From Chitinophaga sp. YR627 (GTDB taxonomy: Bacteria; Bacteroidota; Bacteroidia; Chitinophagales; Chitinophagaceae): a stretch of DNA of 64,000 nucleotides. A program made the position numbers and the translations under genes. How positions within the stretch are numbered: position 1 is the first letter of the stretch; every line of letters starts with the position of its first letter. The stretch spans positions 178,927 through 242,926 of the forward strand of contig NZ_FOUX01000008.1 in assembly GCF_900114995.1 (NCBI RefSeq), in the 5' to 3' direction. Below, in pieces: positions 1 through 8,196 of the stretch. Under the pieces are notes generated by a model that saw only the letters and a program-made list of their open reading frames with translations, had not been told where the DNA came from and did no database searches.

Positions 1-580
1 TCTGATTTTTAAAGTCTTCGTCTTCCTGCAACAGCGAGATACTAATATCAGCACCAAGTGTTAATAGGTCCTGCAGTGATTCTTTATTTCGTCCTGTAAC
101 GATGACTTTTCCGGCGCCATAATGTTTTGCGATCTGTACGGCTGTACGTCCGGTGAATCCGGTGGCACCATTGATCAGGACTACATCTCCGGGTTGTATA
201 TCTGCTTTGAATTTTAGTCCCATGGCTGAACCAAATACGGCATTCGGCAGCGCGGCAGCGGTTGCATCATCCAGTTCGGCTGGTAATGGTACAAACCTGT
301 TTTTATCTATCGTTGCTTTTTCTGCCATCATACCTTCACCGATGCCATATACTCTTGTTCCGTCGGGCAACAGACAAACGCCGTCTCCGCCAATTAAACG
401 GCCATTGGTCTGTGGTGTTTCTGCTGAATAATGTGTACCAGATGCTCTGCGTTTATCAAAATGTTTAATGGCGACTGCTTTTACGGTTACGAGTATTTCA
501 TGCTCCTGTGCAACCGGTTCGGGAAAGTCCACATATTTAGGAAGTGCTTCCTGTGGATACATTACTGCTGCTTTCATCAT
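1..580 (-). CDS. MDR-superfamily (quinone reductase-like) oxidoreductase, 3' part outside window
   Basis: The reading frame starts at the double ATG at 580/577 and stays open for 193 codons to the window edge, so only the N-terminal part is visible. It begins MMKAAVMYPQEALPKY and carries the GroES-like fold of medium-chain dehydrogenases, then the Rossmann glycine motif NGATGFTG after GDVVLI (about residues 130-145). No zinc-ligand pattern is seen, which fits the zinc-independent NADPH:quinone reductase branch. The gene lies 65 bases downstream of a Crp/Fnr regulator on the same strand and is probably its co-transcribed or controlled target. A CACA-N7-TGTG inverted repeat at 594-608 lies between the two genes and could be an operator. 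The substrate cannot be told. Confidence 0.85.
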   Translation of the reverse strand, partial: MMKAAVMYPQEALPKYVDFPEPVAQEHEILVTVKAVAIKHFDKRRASGTHYSAETPQTNGRLIGGDGVCLLPDGTRVYGIGEGMMAEKATIDKNRFVPLPAELDDATAAALPNAVFGSAMGLKFKADIQPGDVVLINGATGFTGRTAVQIAKHYGAGKVIVTGRNKESLQDLLTLGADISISLLQEDEDFKNQ

Positions 581-645
581 TTTGTTTGTTTTACACAAAA
601 TTAGTGTGGAAGCGAGGGTCGGGACGATAACATATGTTATCAACT

Positions 646-1230
646 TCAGAAACGGGTTTTCCCTTTTGCCAGTTTACTTTTAATACGGCTAAGGTGTACC
701 GTGCTGACACCGAGATAGGAGGCGATATAATGCTGTGGTACCCGTTGTACGATATGCGGTCGTTCCTGCAGGAGATGTTGATAACGTTCTTCCGGTGTAT
801 CGCGGATAAAGGACACAAATTCGTTGATATAGTGCGTCTGCCGTTGTGCGGACATGTATAATATCATCTGTGTGAAGTCGGCCTCGTTGCTGAGTTCTGC
901 GATCAGTTGCGCCACATACTGTTTGGGTAATAAGTAAATAACAGAGGGTTCGATGGTTTCGATGGTGAACTGACTGGGGAGGTTATTCACAAAGCTTTCC
1001 AGCGAACTTAAACCTTCTTCTTCGAAGAAGAATTGTACGGTCTTGTCTTCTCCGTTTTTGTTGAAATAACTTCTGACACAGCCTTTTTCTATATAGATGT
1101 AGTTTTGTGATATTTTGCCTTCATCCAGTAAGATGGTTTTAGCCGGAACATCCAGCCGCTGCTGAAATTCCAGATATTTATCCCAGTAGACATTAAGGCG
1201 GGGAAACTTATTTCTGAAATGGAAAAACAT
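646..1230 (-). CDS. Crp/Fnr-family transcriptional regulator
   Basis: This 194-residue protein, from the internal ATG at 1230, has an N-terminal cyclic-nucleotide-binding-like beta-barrel (segment ILLDEGKISQNYIYIEKGCVR) and a C-terminal winged helix ending IASYLGVSTVHLSRIKSKLA. The frame is open back to 1320, but those 30 residues do not look like the family N-terminus and overlap the divergent gene's leader, so 1230 is preferred. The recognition helix (STVHLSRIK) lacks the RExxxR residues of E. coli CRP, so its site should differ from TGTGA. No cysteine cluster for an Fe-S centre is seen. It is divergent from a membrane protein gene and upstream of the partial quinone reductase-like gene. 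Confidence 0.85.
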   Translation of the reverse strand: MFFHFRNKFPRLNVYWDKYLEFQQRLDVPAKTILLDEGKISQNYIYIEKGCVRSYFNKNGEDKTVQFFFEEEGLSSLESFVNNLPSQFTIETIEPSVIYLLPKQYVAQLIAELSNEADFTQMILYMSAQRQTHYINEFVSFIRDTPEERYQHLLQERPHIVQRVPQHYIASYLGVSTVHLSRIKSKLAKGKTRF

Positions 1231-1338
1231 ACTTATCAGGTAATGGCTTTTGCGAAGATAGGGGAATAAATCTCCGAAAGATTGTGGATAACTGCAATAA
1301 ACCTTAAATTCGATGATCAAATCCCTAATCTTTTACAC

Positions 1339-1956
1339 ATGAACAGAAAGTATTGGCTGATCTATGGCGTCATCATTTCGCTGGCCCTGTTGATAATAGC
1401 CACAATTGTTTACCCCGGCGGTTCTTATGCAAGTGCCACTACTACCGGTTTTGACTGGGGAAATAACTACTTATGTAATTTGTTTAGTCCGAAGGCCATC
1501 AACGGTGCAGATAATACGTCCCGTATCTGGGCGATCAGCGGCTGGTGTTTGCTGTGTGCCTGTTATGTGGCTTTTTTCATTGATTTTTCGAAAAGGATAC
1601 CGGCAAAAGGTGCTGCCAGTATTATCAGATATACAGGTATCGGAGCGATGGTATTTGCATTTCTGGCGGTAACACCTTATCATGATATCATGGTGACCAT
1701 TGCAGATACACTGGGATTGCTTTGTGCATTCTATATTATGGTGTTTAGCTTCAAAGCCAAACTGCATCTGCTGGGTATCATCTCTGTGATCACCCTGCTG
1801 CTTTCTTATCTGATGACGTACATTTATTACAGCCAGCAATTTATGGAGATCTTACCTGTAGTGCAGAAAATAGGTATTGTGGTGGAGGTTATCTGGATAT
1901 TATCACTGCATTATGGGTCAAGCGCTGAGGATTTTCAGGTAAAGGAAGCAGCTTAG
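1339..1956 (+). CDS. Multi-pass membrane protein, DUF998-like
   Basis: This is a 205-residue integral membrane protein with about six hydrophobic segments. It starts with MNRKYWLIYGVIISLALLII, followed by an extracytoplasmic stretch (SATTTGFDWGNNYLCNLFSP) and further helices to about residue 195. The ATG at 1339 is chosen because the upstream frame (from 1282) has no helix and overlaps the divergent leader. The arrangement resembles the DUF998 family of small membrane proteins, but the match is by general appearance only. It is followed 24 bases later by a second Crp/Fnr gene, so the two are probably one operon. Function unknown. Confidence 0.7.
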   Translation: MNRKYWLIYGVIISLALLIIATIVYPGGSYASATTTGFDWGNNYLCNLFSPKAINGADNTSRIWAISGWCLLCACYVAFFIDFSKRIPAKGAASIIRYTGIGAMVFAFLAVTPYHDIMVTIADTLGLLCAFYIMVFSFKAKLHLLGIISVITLLLSYLMTYIYYSQQFMEILPVVQKIGIVVEVIWILSLHYGSSAEDFQVKEAA

Positions 1957-1980
1957 GATGGCAGGTGTAAATTATTGAAT

Positions 1981-2550
1981 ATGGAGTCTTTATTACGATT
2001 TATTCATGCGCTGACAATCTTTTCTGAGGAAAGCTGGATACGCTTACAACCGGCACTGTCGACACAGGAATTTAAGAAGAATGAATTTTTATTAAAGGAA
2101 GGAGCGGTTTGTCAATCGCTCTTTTTTATTGAAAAAGGCTACTGCCGCAGTTTTCATGAAATAGATGGTATTGAAAAGAATACTGCCTTTTATCTGGAGA
2201 ATGATATCGCTACCAATATCAGAAGTTTTGGTAGCGGAGAAAAGTCTGCTGCCAGTATTATAGCCTGTGAACCACTTACAGCGATTGTTTTTGATAAAGT
2301 CTTATTATTTGAAGCGGCCCGGCAGACGCCCGAAATAGAGGCCCTGGGAAGGAACTGCATCCGGCTCTTTGCCGCGAAACAGGATGAGTTTGCAACCTTA
2401 TTTAATATCTATTCTGCTAAAGACCGTCTGGCCTACATAGAGGAGAAGCATCCACAGCTTTTACAAAGAGTCTCCCAGACACAACTGGCTTCTTTTCTTG
2501 GCGTAGCAAGAGAAACGCTGAGCCGTATACGGAAAAGAAGAGTTCCCTGA
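1981..2550 (+). CDS. Crp/Fnr-family transcriptional regulator with CRP-like recognition helix
   Basis: This 189-residue protein has an N-terminal cNMP-binding-like domain (FLLKEGAVCQSLFFIEKGYC) and a C-terminal helix-turn-helix (TQLASFLGVARETLSRIRKR). The ATG at 1981 is preferred over a TTG two codons earlier. The recognition helix contains R-E-T-L-S-R, reproducing the Arg-Glu-xxx-Arg spacing that in E. coli CRP (R180, E181, R185) reads TGTGA. A perfect TGTGA-N6-TCACA palindrome lies just after this gene at 2559-2574, in front of a VOC gene, so it is probably the operator for this regulator. The effector is unknown. It is probably co-transcribed with the membrane protein before it. Confidence 0.88.
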   Translation: MESLLRFIHALTIFSEESWIRLQPALSTQEFKKNEFLLKEGAVCQSLFFIEKGYCRSFHEIDGIEKNTAFYLENDIATNIRSFGSGEKSAASIIACEPLTAIVFDKVLLFEAARQTPEIEALGRNCIRLFAAKQDEFATLFNIYSAKDRLAYIEEKHPQLLQRVSQTQLASFLGVARETLSRIRKRRVP

Positions 2551-2558
2551 TTACATTT

Positions 2559-2574
2559 TGTGACGATCGTCACA
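2559..2574. promoter_or_regulatory. Perfect CRP-type palindrome TGTGACGATCGTCACA
   Basis: The 16-base sequence is a perfect palindrome and matches the E. coli CRP consensus TGTGA-N6-TCACA. It lies 9 bases after the Crp/Fnr gene stop and about 120 bases before the VOC gene start. There is no T-run, so it is not a terminator. The adjacent regulator carries the RExxxR residues that read this half-site in CRP. Binding is inferred. Confidence 0.7.
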
Positions 2575-2694
2575 GGTAGAAAATATGCTGAAATCAGACT
2601 TTTGTCCTGCGTTGCAGGGCTGATGCTGTATGCCATACAGGCCTGCTTTTTGAATATCTGTAGATAGATCACTTTAACTATAAAATGTAAGAAA

Positions 2695-3105
2695 ATGGGA
2701 AAGCTTAAAAAGATAGATGCGCAGACAAATGTCGTTACCTGGTTTGAAATTCCTGTAACAGATATTCAGAGAGCGAAGCAGTTTTATGAGACGATACTGG
2801 ACATCACAATGACGATCCGTAATGACGGGGGAAATGAGGCTGTCTTTTTCCCTTATGACCCCAATACGGTGCAGGCTACGTCCGGCAGGGTAACCGGGGT
2901 ATTATCAAAATCAGAGAAAAACAAGCCTTCCGCAGATGGTACGATGGTGTACATTAACGCAAGCCCCTCCTTACAAACTGTACTGGACAGAATAGCAGGA
3001 GCGGGCGGAAAAGTAGTTGTACCGAAGACGCAGATCCCGGCGGGATATATTGCGGTAATTATTGATTCTGAAGGAAACAGGTTAGGGTTGCATGCAGAGG
3101 AATAA
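2695..3105 (+). CDS. VOC/glyoxalase-fold family protein
   Basis: This 136-residue protein has two beta-alpha-beta-beta-beta modules typical of the vicinal oxygen chelate superfamily. The first begins VVTWFEIPVTDIQRAKQFYE (residues 12-31) and the second ends AVIIDSEGNRLGLHAEE. Members include glyoxalases, fosfomycin-resistance proteins and many uncharacterised stress proteins; which reaction applies here cannot be told. It is a single gene preceded by the CRP-like palindrome at 2559-2574, so it is probably controlled by the upstream Crp/Fnr protein. A convergent macro-domain gene ends 10 bases after its stop. Confidence 0.85.
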   Translation: MGKLKKIDAQTNVVTWFEIPVTDIQRAKQFYETILDITMTIRNDGGNEAVFFPYDPNTVQATSGRVTGVLSKSEKNKPSADGTMVYINASPSLQTVLDRIAGAGGKVVVPKTQIPAGYIAVIIDSEGNRLGLHAEE

Positions 3106-3114
3106 TGAACGTAT

Positions 3115-3714
3115 TTAGTGCGTCCATATCATCCCCTGTGGATTCAGGTTCCAGTGATATTTCTGTGCTTCACCAAAGCTGCTGAAATCCTGTTTTTTCC
3201 CCAGTACGATTTCTTCATAAGCGACGAACATCTGTCTGGCAGCAATAATGGGTTGCATACGTCCTACACCTGTGCATAGTCCGGGTATAGCGACACTGGT
3301 GATCCGCTCGTCTCTGGTGGCAGCTATCAGCAATGCTTTCATTGCAAGGTAGGCATTGATGGAAGTATCGATATTAAAATTGGTAGGGATACGCATTGTA
3401 GGGGCGGAGATAAGATAAGGAATCGTCTTGTCTCCGGTTTCCATTACGATGGTCTGACCGATCAGCAATTCTCCTTCAGGAGATGCTTTTATTTTCGCCT
3501 GTAATTCTTTCTCCAGATGCCAGCCAAGTCTTTCTGAGATAGCATAGTCAAGAGAGCCATCCATAAAGCCAAAGGAATTGGCCGGACTTACGATTGCATC
3601 AACAGCCAGTTTTGTGATATCACCTTCTCTGATAGTAACATCTGTTGCATCTGAGAAGAATTCTCTCCAGGCACTGACCATTTTATGGTTAGTGTCCATT
3701 AATATGTATTGCAT
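3115..3714 (-). CDS. Macro-domain (ADP-ribose-binding) protein
   Basis: This 199-residue protein is a single macro domain. The opening GDITKLAVDAIVSPANSFG (about residues 32-50) contains the adenine-binding Asp and the PAN motif, and IPGLCTGVGRM near residue 145 is the phosphate-binding loop. Macro domains bind or hydrolyse ADP-ribose derivatives such as O-acetyl-ADP-ribose or ADP-ribosyl groups on proteins. It lies 9 bases downstream of an HxlR regulator on the same strand and is probably transcribed with it, which suggests a stress or redox link. Confidence 0.88.
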   Translation of the reverse strand: MQYILMDTNHKMVSAWREFFSDATDVTIREGDITKLAVDAIVSPANSFGFMDGSLDYAISERLGWHLEKELQAKIKASPEGELLIGQTIVMETGDKTIPYLISAPTMRIPTNFNIDTSINAYLAMKALLIAATRDERITSVAIPGLCTGVGRMQPIIAARQMFVAYEEIVLGKKQDFSSFGEAQKYHWNLNPQGMIWTH

Positions 3715-3723
3715 AGGTATTGC

Positions 3724-4116
3724 TTATCTGCCTAAAATTTGTTTTCTGTGTGTATCTCCCCAGGTCTTTAGCTCTTTCATTAGTTTTTCTACTGATCTTC
3801 CATGTTGCGTCAGTGCATATTCTACTACGGAAGAAAACTCCTCACTGGAAGTACGGCAAAGCAGCTGATTCATTTCCATCTGCTTTAATTCTCTGGACAG
3901 GATCTTATCAGATATGCCGGGTATATCACGGGATAGCTGCATAAAACGCTTTGGTTCGTATGCCAGCGATATCAGTATTGGAAGTGTCCATCTGCCTTGT
4001 ATAGCATCAAATGCGTCCCTGATTGATCTCACTGCGTCCTGACTGTTCTCGTAGGAGCATTTTTCCCCTGTATTTACTTCCGCTACTGCTGCTTTGTCAG
4101 ACATAAGTCCTTTCAT
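3724..4116 (-). CDS. HxlR-family transcriptional regulator
   Basis: This 130-residue winged-helix protein has a single Cys near its N-terminus (residue 20, GEKCSYEN) and the family core DAIQGRWTLPILISLAYEPKRF, then the DNA-reading segment ISDKILSRELKQMEMNQLL. HxlR proteins such as YodB and HypR sense electrophiles or oxidants through an N-terminal Cys and control nitroreductases and quinone reductases. Here it is divergent from a nitroreductase gene, which fits that role. It leads a two-gene operon with the macro-domain gene. Confidence 0.88.
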   Translation of the reverse strand: MKGLMSDKAAVAEVNTGEKCSYENSQDAVRSIRDAFDAIQGRWTLPILISLAYEPKRFMQLSRDIPGISDKILSRELKQMEMNQLLCRTSSEEFSSVVEYALTQHGRSVEKLMKELKTWGDTHRKQILGR

Positions 4117-4153
4117 GAAGGTTAGTAATCTGTTTTCGGTAGATAAAGCTAAG

Positions 4154-4175
4154 TAAGTTTGTTTAGAATTTAAAC
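4154..4175 (+). promoter_or_regulatory. Promoter -7 element with overlapping imperfect palindrome
   Basis: TAAGTTTG at 4154-4161 matches the Bacteroidota -7 consensus TAnnTTTG and lies about 27 bases before the nitroreductase ATG. An imperfect palindrome, GTTTAGAATTTAAAC (4161-4175), covers the expected transcription start and could be the HxlR operator. No start site or binding data are available. Confidence 0.45.
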
Positions 4176-4187
4176 AGCAGCAATACT

Positions 4188-4913
4188 ATGCAAACAACAG
4201 CGGGGGCAACGTGGACTTATTTTCAGTCGCTTAATGCCAGCAGGAGATCTGTCAGGGATTTTACGGGAGAATCTATTCCTGACAATGATATGCAGGAGAT
4301 ACTGGAAGCAGCAATGCTGGCGCCTTCCAGTGCAAATTCACAACCTTACGAGTTACATTGGGTGAAAGATCCTGCGGTTAAATCATTGGTTGCGAAGGCC
4401 TGTAATAGTCAGCGGGCAGCAATGACGGCTACTTATCTCGTAGTCGTTGTGGCCAGTAAAAAGATTACCCGAAATGCGATTGACGGCCAACTCGATTATA
4501 TTCAGAAAACGGATCAGCTGGATGAGCGTACCAGGGCCTATCATCTGAAGAATATAAAAACCATGCGCAGTTTTCTGAATATCGGCGGATTACCTGTCTG
4601 GTCGCCTTTATTATGGATTATCCGTCAGCTGATGCCGGTGTTTACATTATTTCCCCTGTCACCGGCGGGTATGCGGCAATGGATGGCCAGAAATGCGATC
4701 TATGCTGCACAGAATATGATGCTGGCAGTAGCGGCTAAAGGCTATGATAGTTGTCCGATGGAGGGATTTAAAGCGCCTGCTATAGCGAAGATCCTGGGCT
4801 TATCTTATGGCTCGGTCATTCCGGTGGTTATCGCCGTAGGCAAGAGAGCAAACGATGCGAAAATAGACCCCCAATGGCGTAAGCCGGTGAATGAGGCGAT
4901 TATTGTACATTAG
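4188..4913 (+). CDS. Nitroreductase-family FMN oxidoreductase
   Basis: This 241-residue protein opens with the family FMN/substrate motif SRRSVRDFTGESIP (about residues 17-31), followed by AAMLAPSSANSQPYELHWV, which contributes FMN contacts. The C-terminal part has ARNAIYAAQNMMLAVAAKGY and the domain-closing GKRANDAKI. These enzymes reduce nitro compounds, quinones or enones with NAD(P)H. It is divergent from an HxlR regulator and 15 bases upstream of an exported alpha/beta hydrolase, so it probably leads a two-gene operon under HxlR control. Confidence 0.88.
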   Translation: MQTTAGATWTYFQSLNASRRSVRDFTGESIPDNDMQEILEAAMLAPSSANSQPYELHWVKDPAVKSLVAKACNSQRAAMTATYLVVVVASKKITRNAIDGQLDYIQKTDQLDERTRAYHLKNIKTMRSFLNIGGLPVWSPLLWIIRQLMPVFTLFPLSPAGMRQWMARNAIYAAQNMMLAVAAKGYDSCPMEGFKAPAIAKILGLSYGSVIPVVIAVGKRANDAKIDPQWRKPVNEAIIVH

Positions 4914-4928
4914 AGGTGTGATAAAAGC

Positions 4929-5942
4929 ATGTATATGGAATTCTTAGCTAAGCGTGCAATCATTCTGTCATTTTTCCTGATCATAGGAAATACACTCCTC
5001 TATTCTCAACACAAAGATCAAAAGATGGAACAGTTACGATCAGCAGGCAATCAAGCGACTGCCGGTAATACCAGCACTATTTTATATAAAACAGTGTCAG
5101 TCGGTAACTATAACATTTTTTACCGGGAAGGCGGGAGTAGTGATAAACCAGCCATTGTTTTCCTGCATGGTTTTCCATCTTCATCCCGGATGTGGCAGCC
5201 TTTACTGGAAAAGCTTTCGGCTGACTACCATGTAATTGCTCCTGATTACATCGGCTTTGGGCATAGCAGTCAGCCTCCGGTGGATAGCTTTGATTATACT
5301 TTTGATAACCTGGCGGAATATACAGACAGGTTTATCACACAGCTGGGTTTAGAGCGATTTATACTGGTGCAGCAGGATTATGGTGGACCTATTGGTATGC
5401 GGATCGCTGAGAAGCATCCGGAGAAAATACAGGCGATCATTGTACAGAATGCCGTGAGCCATCAGGAAGGATTGTCACCTTTATGGGAAACCAGGAAAGC
5501 TTTCTGGGCGGATAAGGAGAAATACTACGATGCTGTGAAGAAGAACTTTATCAGCTTTGAAGCGACGAAACAAAGGCATATCGGTAGTACGCCCGTACCG
5601 GAACGAATTAACCCTGATAATTACACGGACGAATACCTGTTCTTAAATAAACCTGGTATGCCAGATATTCAGCTGGAGCTGTTTTATGATTATCAGAGTA
5701 ATGTCCGGTCATACCCTAAATGGCAGGAATGGCTCAGCAAACATCAACCCAGCATGCAGGTCATATGGGGACAATATGATCCTTCTTTTACGGTAGCCGG
5801 CGCCTGGAAATACAAGGAGAATGTTCCGGATGCAGAAGTACATATTGTTGAAGGAGGGCATTTTGCGCTCGATGAAGCTGAGCCGGTTATTTTGAGTCTG
5901 ATGCAGGACTTTCTGAAACGGGTAACAGCGAAGACGAAGTAG
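4929..5942 (+). CDS. Exported alpha/beta hydrolase, haloalkane dehalogenase/epoxide hydrolase-like
   Basis: This 337-residue protein has an N-terminal signal segment (about residues 8-26, FFLIIGNTLLYSQ) and an alpha/beta hydrolase fold. The oxyanion-hole motif HGFPSSSRMW is near residue 84. The nucleophile elbow VQQDYGGPIGM has Asp rather than Ser, as in haloalkane dehalogenases and epoxide hydrolases. The catalytic His is in GGHFALDEAE near the C-terminus. ATGs at 4929 and 4935 are both possible; a GAGGTG stretch sits 10 bases before the first. It follows the nitroreductase directly, suggesting detoxification of reactive organics in the periplasm. Confidence 0.85.
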   Translation: MYMEFLAKRAIILSFFLIIGNTLLYSQHKDQKMEQLRSAGNQATAGNTSTILYKTVSVGNYNIFYREGGSSDKPAIVFLHGFPSSSRMWQPLLEKLSADYHVIAPDYIGFGHSSQPPVDSFDYTFDNLAEYTDRFITQLGLERFILVQQDYGGPIGMRIAEKHPEKIQAIIVQNAVSHQEGLSPLWETRKAFWADKEKYYDAVKKNFISFEATKQRHIGSTPVPERINPDNYTDEYLFLNKPGMPDIQLELFYDYQSNVRSYPKWQEWLSKHQPSMQVIWGQYDPSFTVAGAWKYKENVPDAEVHIVEGGHFALDEAEPVILSLMQDFLKRVTAKTK

Positions 5943-5949
5943 CTGCTGA

Positions 5950-6588
5950 TTAACGTGCTTTCTTTTGCCGGAGTGTCAATATCACTTCATACACATACAA
6001 TGGTACTGCCCATCCCATCCAGAAGAGAGAAGGCGTGACCTCTTCAAAACTTCCCAGTGCCTGTACGAAGGGGAGTCTGAAACTCAGACCGGAGATAACA
6101 AATGCGATTGTCACTATATAACTTCTTGTCATCCATTCCTTATGCAGCTTGATCTGTTTTTTGCGCACCACCCACCAGGCAATAAATGAAGCGGACATCC
6201 AGACGCTTACCCATACCTGGAGGGAAAAAGCATAGGCCCAGTTGACCTTATAGGCGGTTGTAAAAGATAGAATAACAGCACAGCAGCTACTGGCCAGTAT
6301 AGCAAACAGATAAAGGGTGCCCAATATGCGGTGCAGCAGCCATTTTTTGGCATGTAGTCTTTCCCAGAATTGTAAAGGTCCCAGTACTAATGCACCGCCG
6401 CCGGCAGTAATATGGAGGATGAGTATCCATTTCAGGTCAAAGTATTTGCCAAGCGCTTCCTGTGTGAGTGTCAGGAAATGATCGGCGCCGTGCATAAAAG
6501 ACCAGGTGATATATACGATGACAGCCCACAGGGATATTTTGAATACATCATTGAGTCCCCAGGCAGCTTGTGAAATTAAATTTTTCAT
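5950..6588 (-). CDS. DUF2306-family membrane protein
   Basis: This 212-residue integral membrane protein, from the ATG at 6588, has about six hydrophobic segments. The conserved-looking features are LHITAGGGALVLGPLQFW, then LLHRILGTLYLFAI, and HKEWMTRSYIVTIAFVISGL, with His residues placed on helices as in DUF2306 (cytochrome b561/ferric reductase-like) proteins. Function is not established; the histidines suggest possible haem binding. It lies 66 bases downstream of an HxlR regulator on the same strand and is the likely controlled gene. Confidence 0.78.
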   Translation of the reverse strand: MKNLISQAAWGLNDVFKISLWAVIVYITWSFMHGADHFLTLTQEALGKYFDLKWILILHITAGGGALVLGPLQFWERLHAKKWLLHRILGTLYLFAILASSCCAVILSFTTAYKVNWAYAFSLQVWVSVWMSASFIAWWVVRKKQIKLHKEWMTRSYIVTIAFVISGLSFRLPFVQALGSFEEVTPSLFWMGWAVPLYVYEVILTLRQKKAR

Positions 6589-6654
6589 GTTCGATACGTC
6601 GTTGATTGAACACAAAAATCAGGTATGCGGAGGGGGGAATCAATAACCGAAAAA

Positions 6655-7056
6655 TTATTCGGTAGCGGGATGCAGGCAGGGCAAGGATTGAGTTGTCATT
6701 GTCTTTCCATTGACCACCTTTTTGACTTTATCTGAATAGGTGGCTCCCCATTGGTCCATGGACAGGATCACTGGCAAAATGCTGTGCCCCATGGCGGTCA
6801 ATGAATATTCTACGTGTAGCGGGAATCCTTTATGTACTTTCTTACTGACAATACCGAAGGTCTCCAGTTCGCTTAGCTGCATTTCCACGACCCTTGGAGT
6901 TGCAGTGATCAGTTGTTTCTGTATTTCGCTGGGTCTTTTATAACCGCGGTTGATCAGGTCAACAATGCAGGGCTTCCATTTAGCGCCAAGTACTTTCATA
7001 AACACGGTAATACCACAGTCCAGATCTTCAGGTGTTTTTCTTTCATACGTCTGCAT
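6655..7056 (-). CDS. HxlR-family transcriptional regulator
   Basis: This 133-residue winged-helix protein is the second HxlR gene in the window. It has a Cys near the N-terminus (residue 14, DLDCGITVFM) and the family core LGAKWKPCIVDLINRGYKRPSEIQ, then ATPRVVEMQLSELETFGIVSK. It is probably co-transcribed with the DUF2306 gene that follows. The HxlR family commonly responds to thiol-reactive compounds; the effector here is unknown. Confidence 0.87.
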   Translation of the reverse strand: MQTYERKTPEDLDCGITVFMKVLGAKWKPCIVDLINRGYKRPSEIQKQLITATPRVVEMQLSELETFGIVSKKVHKGFPLHVEYSLTAMGHSILPVILSMDQWGATYSDKVKKVVNGKTMTTQSLPCLHPATE

Positions 7057-7174
7057 GGCGTTCGTTTTGAGTGATACTGCAATTTAAGGCATTCGCAGTA
7101 ATGGTGATGACAGCGGGAGCCTGAATGATCGTGCACAAGAAAACTTCGGGCAGAATAAGGGGATGATTTTGTTG

Positions 7175-8086
7175 CTAGTTCATATTCCTGAACTCGACGG
7201 GCGTTTTTCCGGTCTTTTGCTTGAAAAGTTTGTTGAAATACTGGGGATATTCGAAGCCCAGAGAATAGGCTATTTCACTCACGGATTTATTGGTGCTTAA
7301 GAGGATGTTCTTTGCTTCTTCGATCAGGTGGAAGTGGATGTGGTCCTGTGTATTTTTACCCGTTTCTTTTTTAAGCAGATCGCTGAGGTAGCTGGGAGAG
7401 AGGTGTACCTGTTCTGCCAGGTATTTGACAGTTGGCAATCCTCTTTCCTGTATATCATGCTGCTTGAAATATTCATTCAGCATTGTTTCTATCTGTGCCA
7501 CGACGGCATTGTTAGAGCTTTTTCGGGTGATGAATTGTCTGCCATAAAACCGGATGCAATAACTCAGGAGCAATTCAAGTGTGGAGACAATGATGTTCTG
7601 ACTATAGATATCAATGTTTTCCCTTAATTCAGCTTCAATTTTTAGCACACAGTCATATAAGATCTGTCTTTCTTTTTCAGACAAATGAAGCGCTTCAGAT
7701 ATTTCATAAGAGAAGAAATTATATTCTTTCATTTTGTCACCGAGAGACGTACCCCTAATCAGATCGGGATGAAAGAATATTCCCCATCCTGCCATACTAT
7801 CTGAGGTTTCAATTTCACTATCCATTTCTATGACCTGGCCGGGCGCCATACAAATAAGACTGCCATCCTGGAAGTCAATGTTCTTGCGACCGTATTTCAC
7901 ATAGTTATTCGCGTAGGTTTTGAACATGATGGAATAGAAGTCCGCTGCAATCTTCGTTCCATCGCCGACATGTCCCTTTACTTTACCGAAATCTATAATA
8001 GTGATCAGCGGGTGGTGCAGATTTTCTCCCGGTTGAAACAACTTCAATAGATCTGCTATCGTCTGTAGATGAACAAACTCGCTCAT
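7175..8086 (-). CDS. AraC-family transcriptional regulator (paralogue of 10257-11168)
   Basis: This 303-residue protein has an N-terminal cupin-like sensing domain (about residues 20-200) and a C-terminal AraC/XylS double helix-turn-helix. The C-terminal motifs are LAEQVHLSPSYLSDLLKKET and SVSEIAYSLGFEYPQYFNKL. It is the same length as, and aligns along its whole length with, the AraC protein at 10257-11168; both share FHPDLIR/FHPDFIR and EALHLSEKE. The pair flanks an SDR and an aldo/keto reductase gene, suggesting module duplication. It probably controls the SDR gene at 8197-9012. Confidence 0.9.
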   Translation of the reverse strand: MSEFVHLQTIADLLKLFQPGENLHHPLITIIDFGKVKGHVGDGTKIAADFYSIMFKTYANNYVKYGRKNIDFQDGSLICMAPGQVIEMDSEIETSDSMAGWGIFFHPDLIRGTSLGDKMKEYNFFSYEISEALHLSEKERQILYDCVLKIEAELRENIDIYSQNIIVSTLELLLSYCIRFYGRQFITRKSSNNAVVAQIETMLNEYFKQHDIQERGLPTVKYLAEQVHLSPSYLSDLLKKETGKNTQDHIHFHLIEEAKNILLSTNKSVSEIAYSLGFEYPQYFNKLFKQKTGKTPVEFRNMN

Positions 8087-8196
8087 GGCTGATGATGTGT
8101 ATGTGTTTATGCCTAAATATACTTCAGAATATCCGGATGTTGTGTGGATAAATGAGCATCATTGTATGCAATGACGCTCATTTATCGTAGTATGGT

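Noticed and set aside
153..468. Open frames on the + strand at the window start
   Set aside because: They are shadows of the minus-strand quinone reductase-like gene, which has the conserved NGATGFTG motif.
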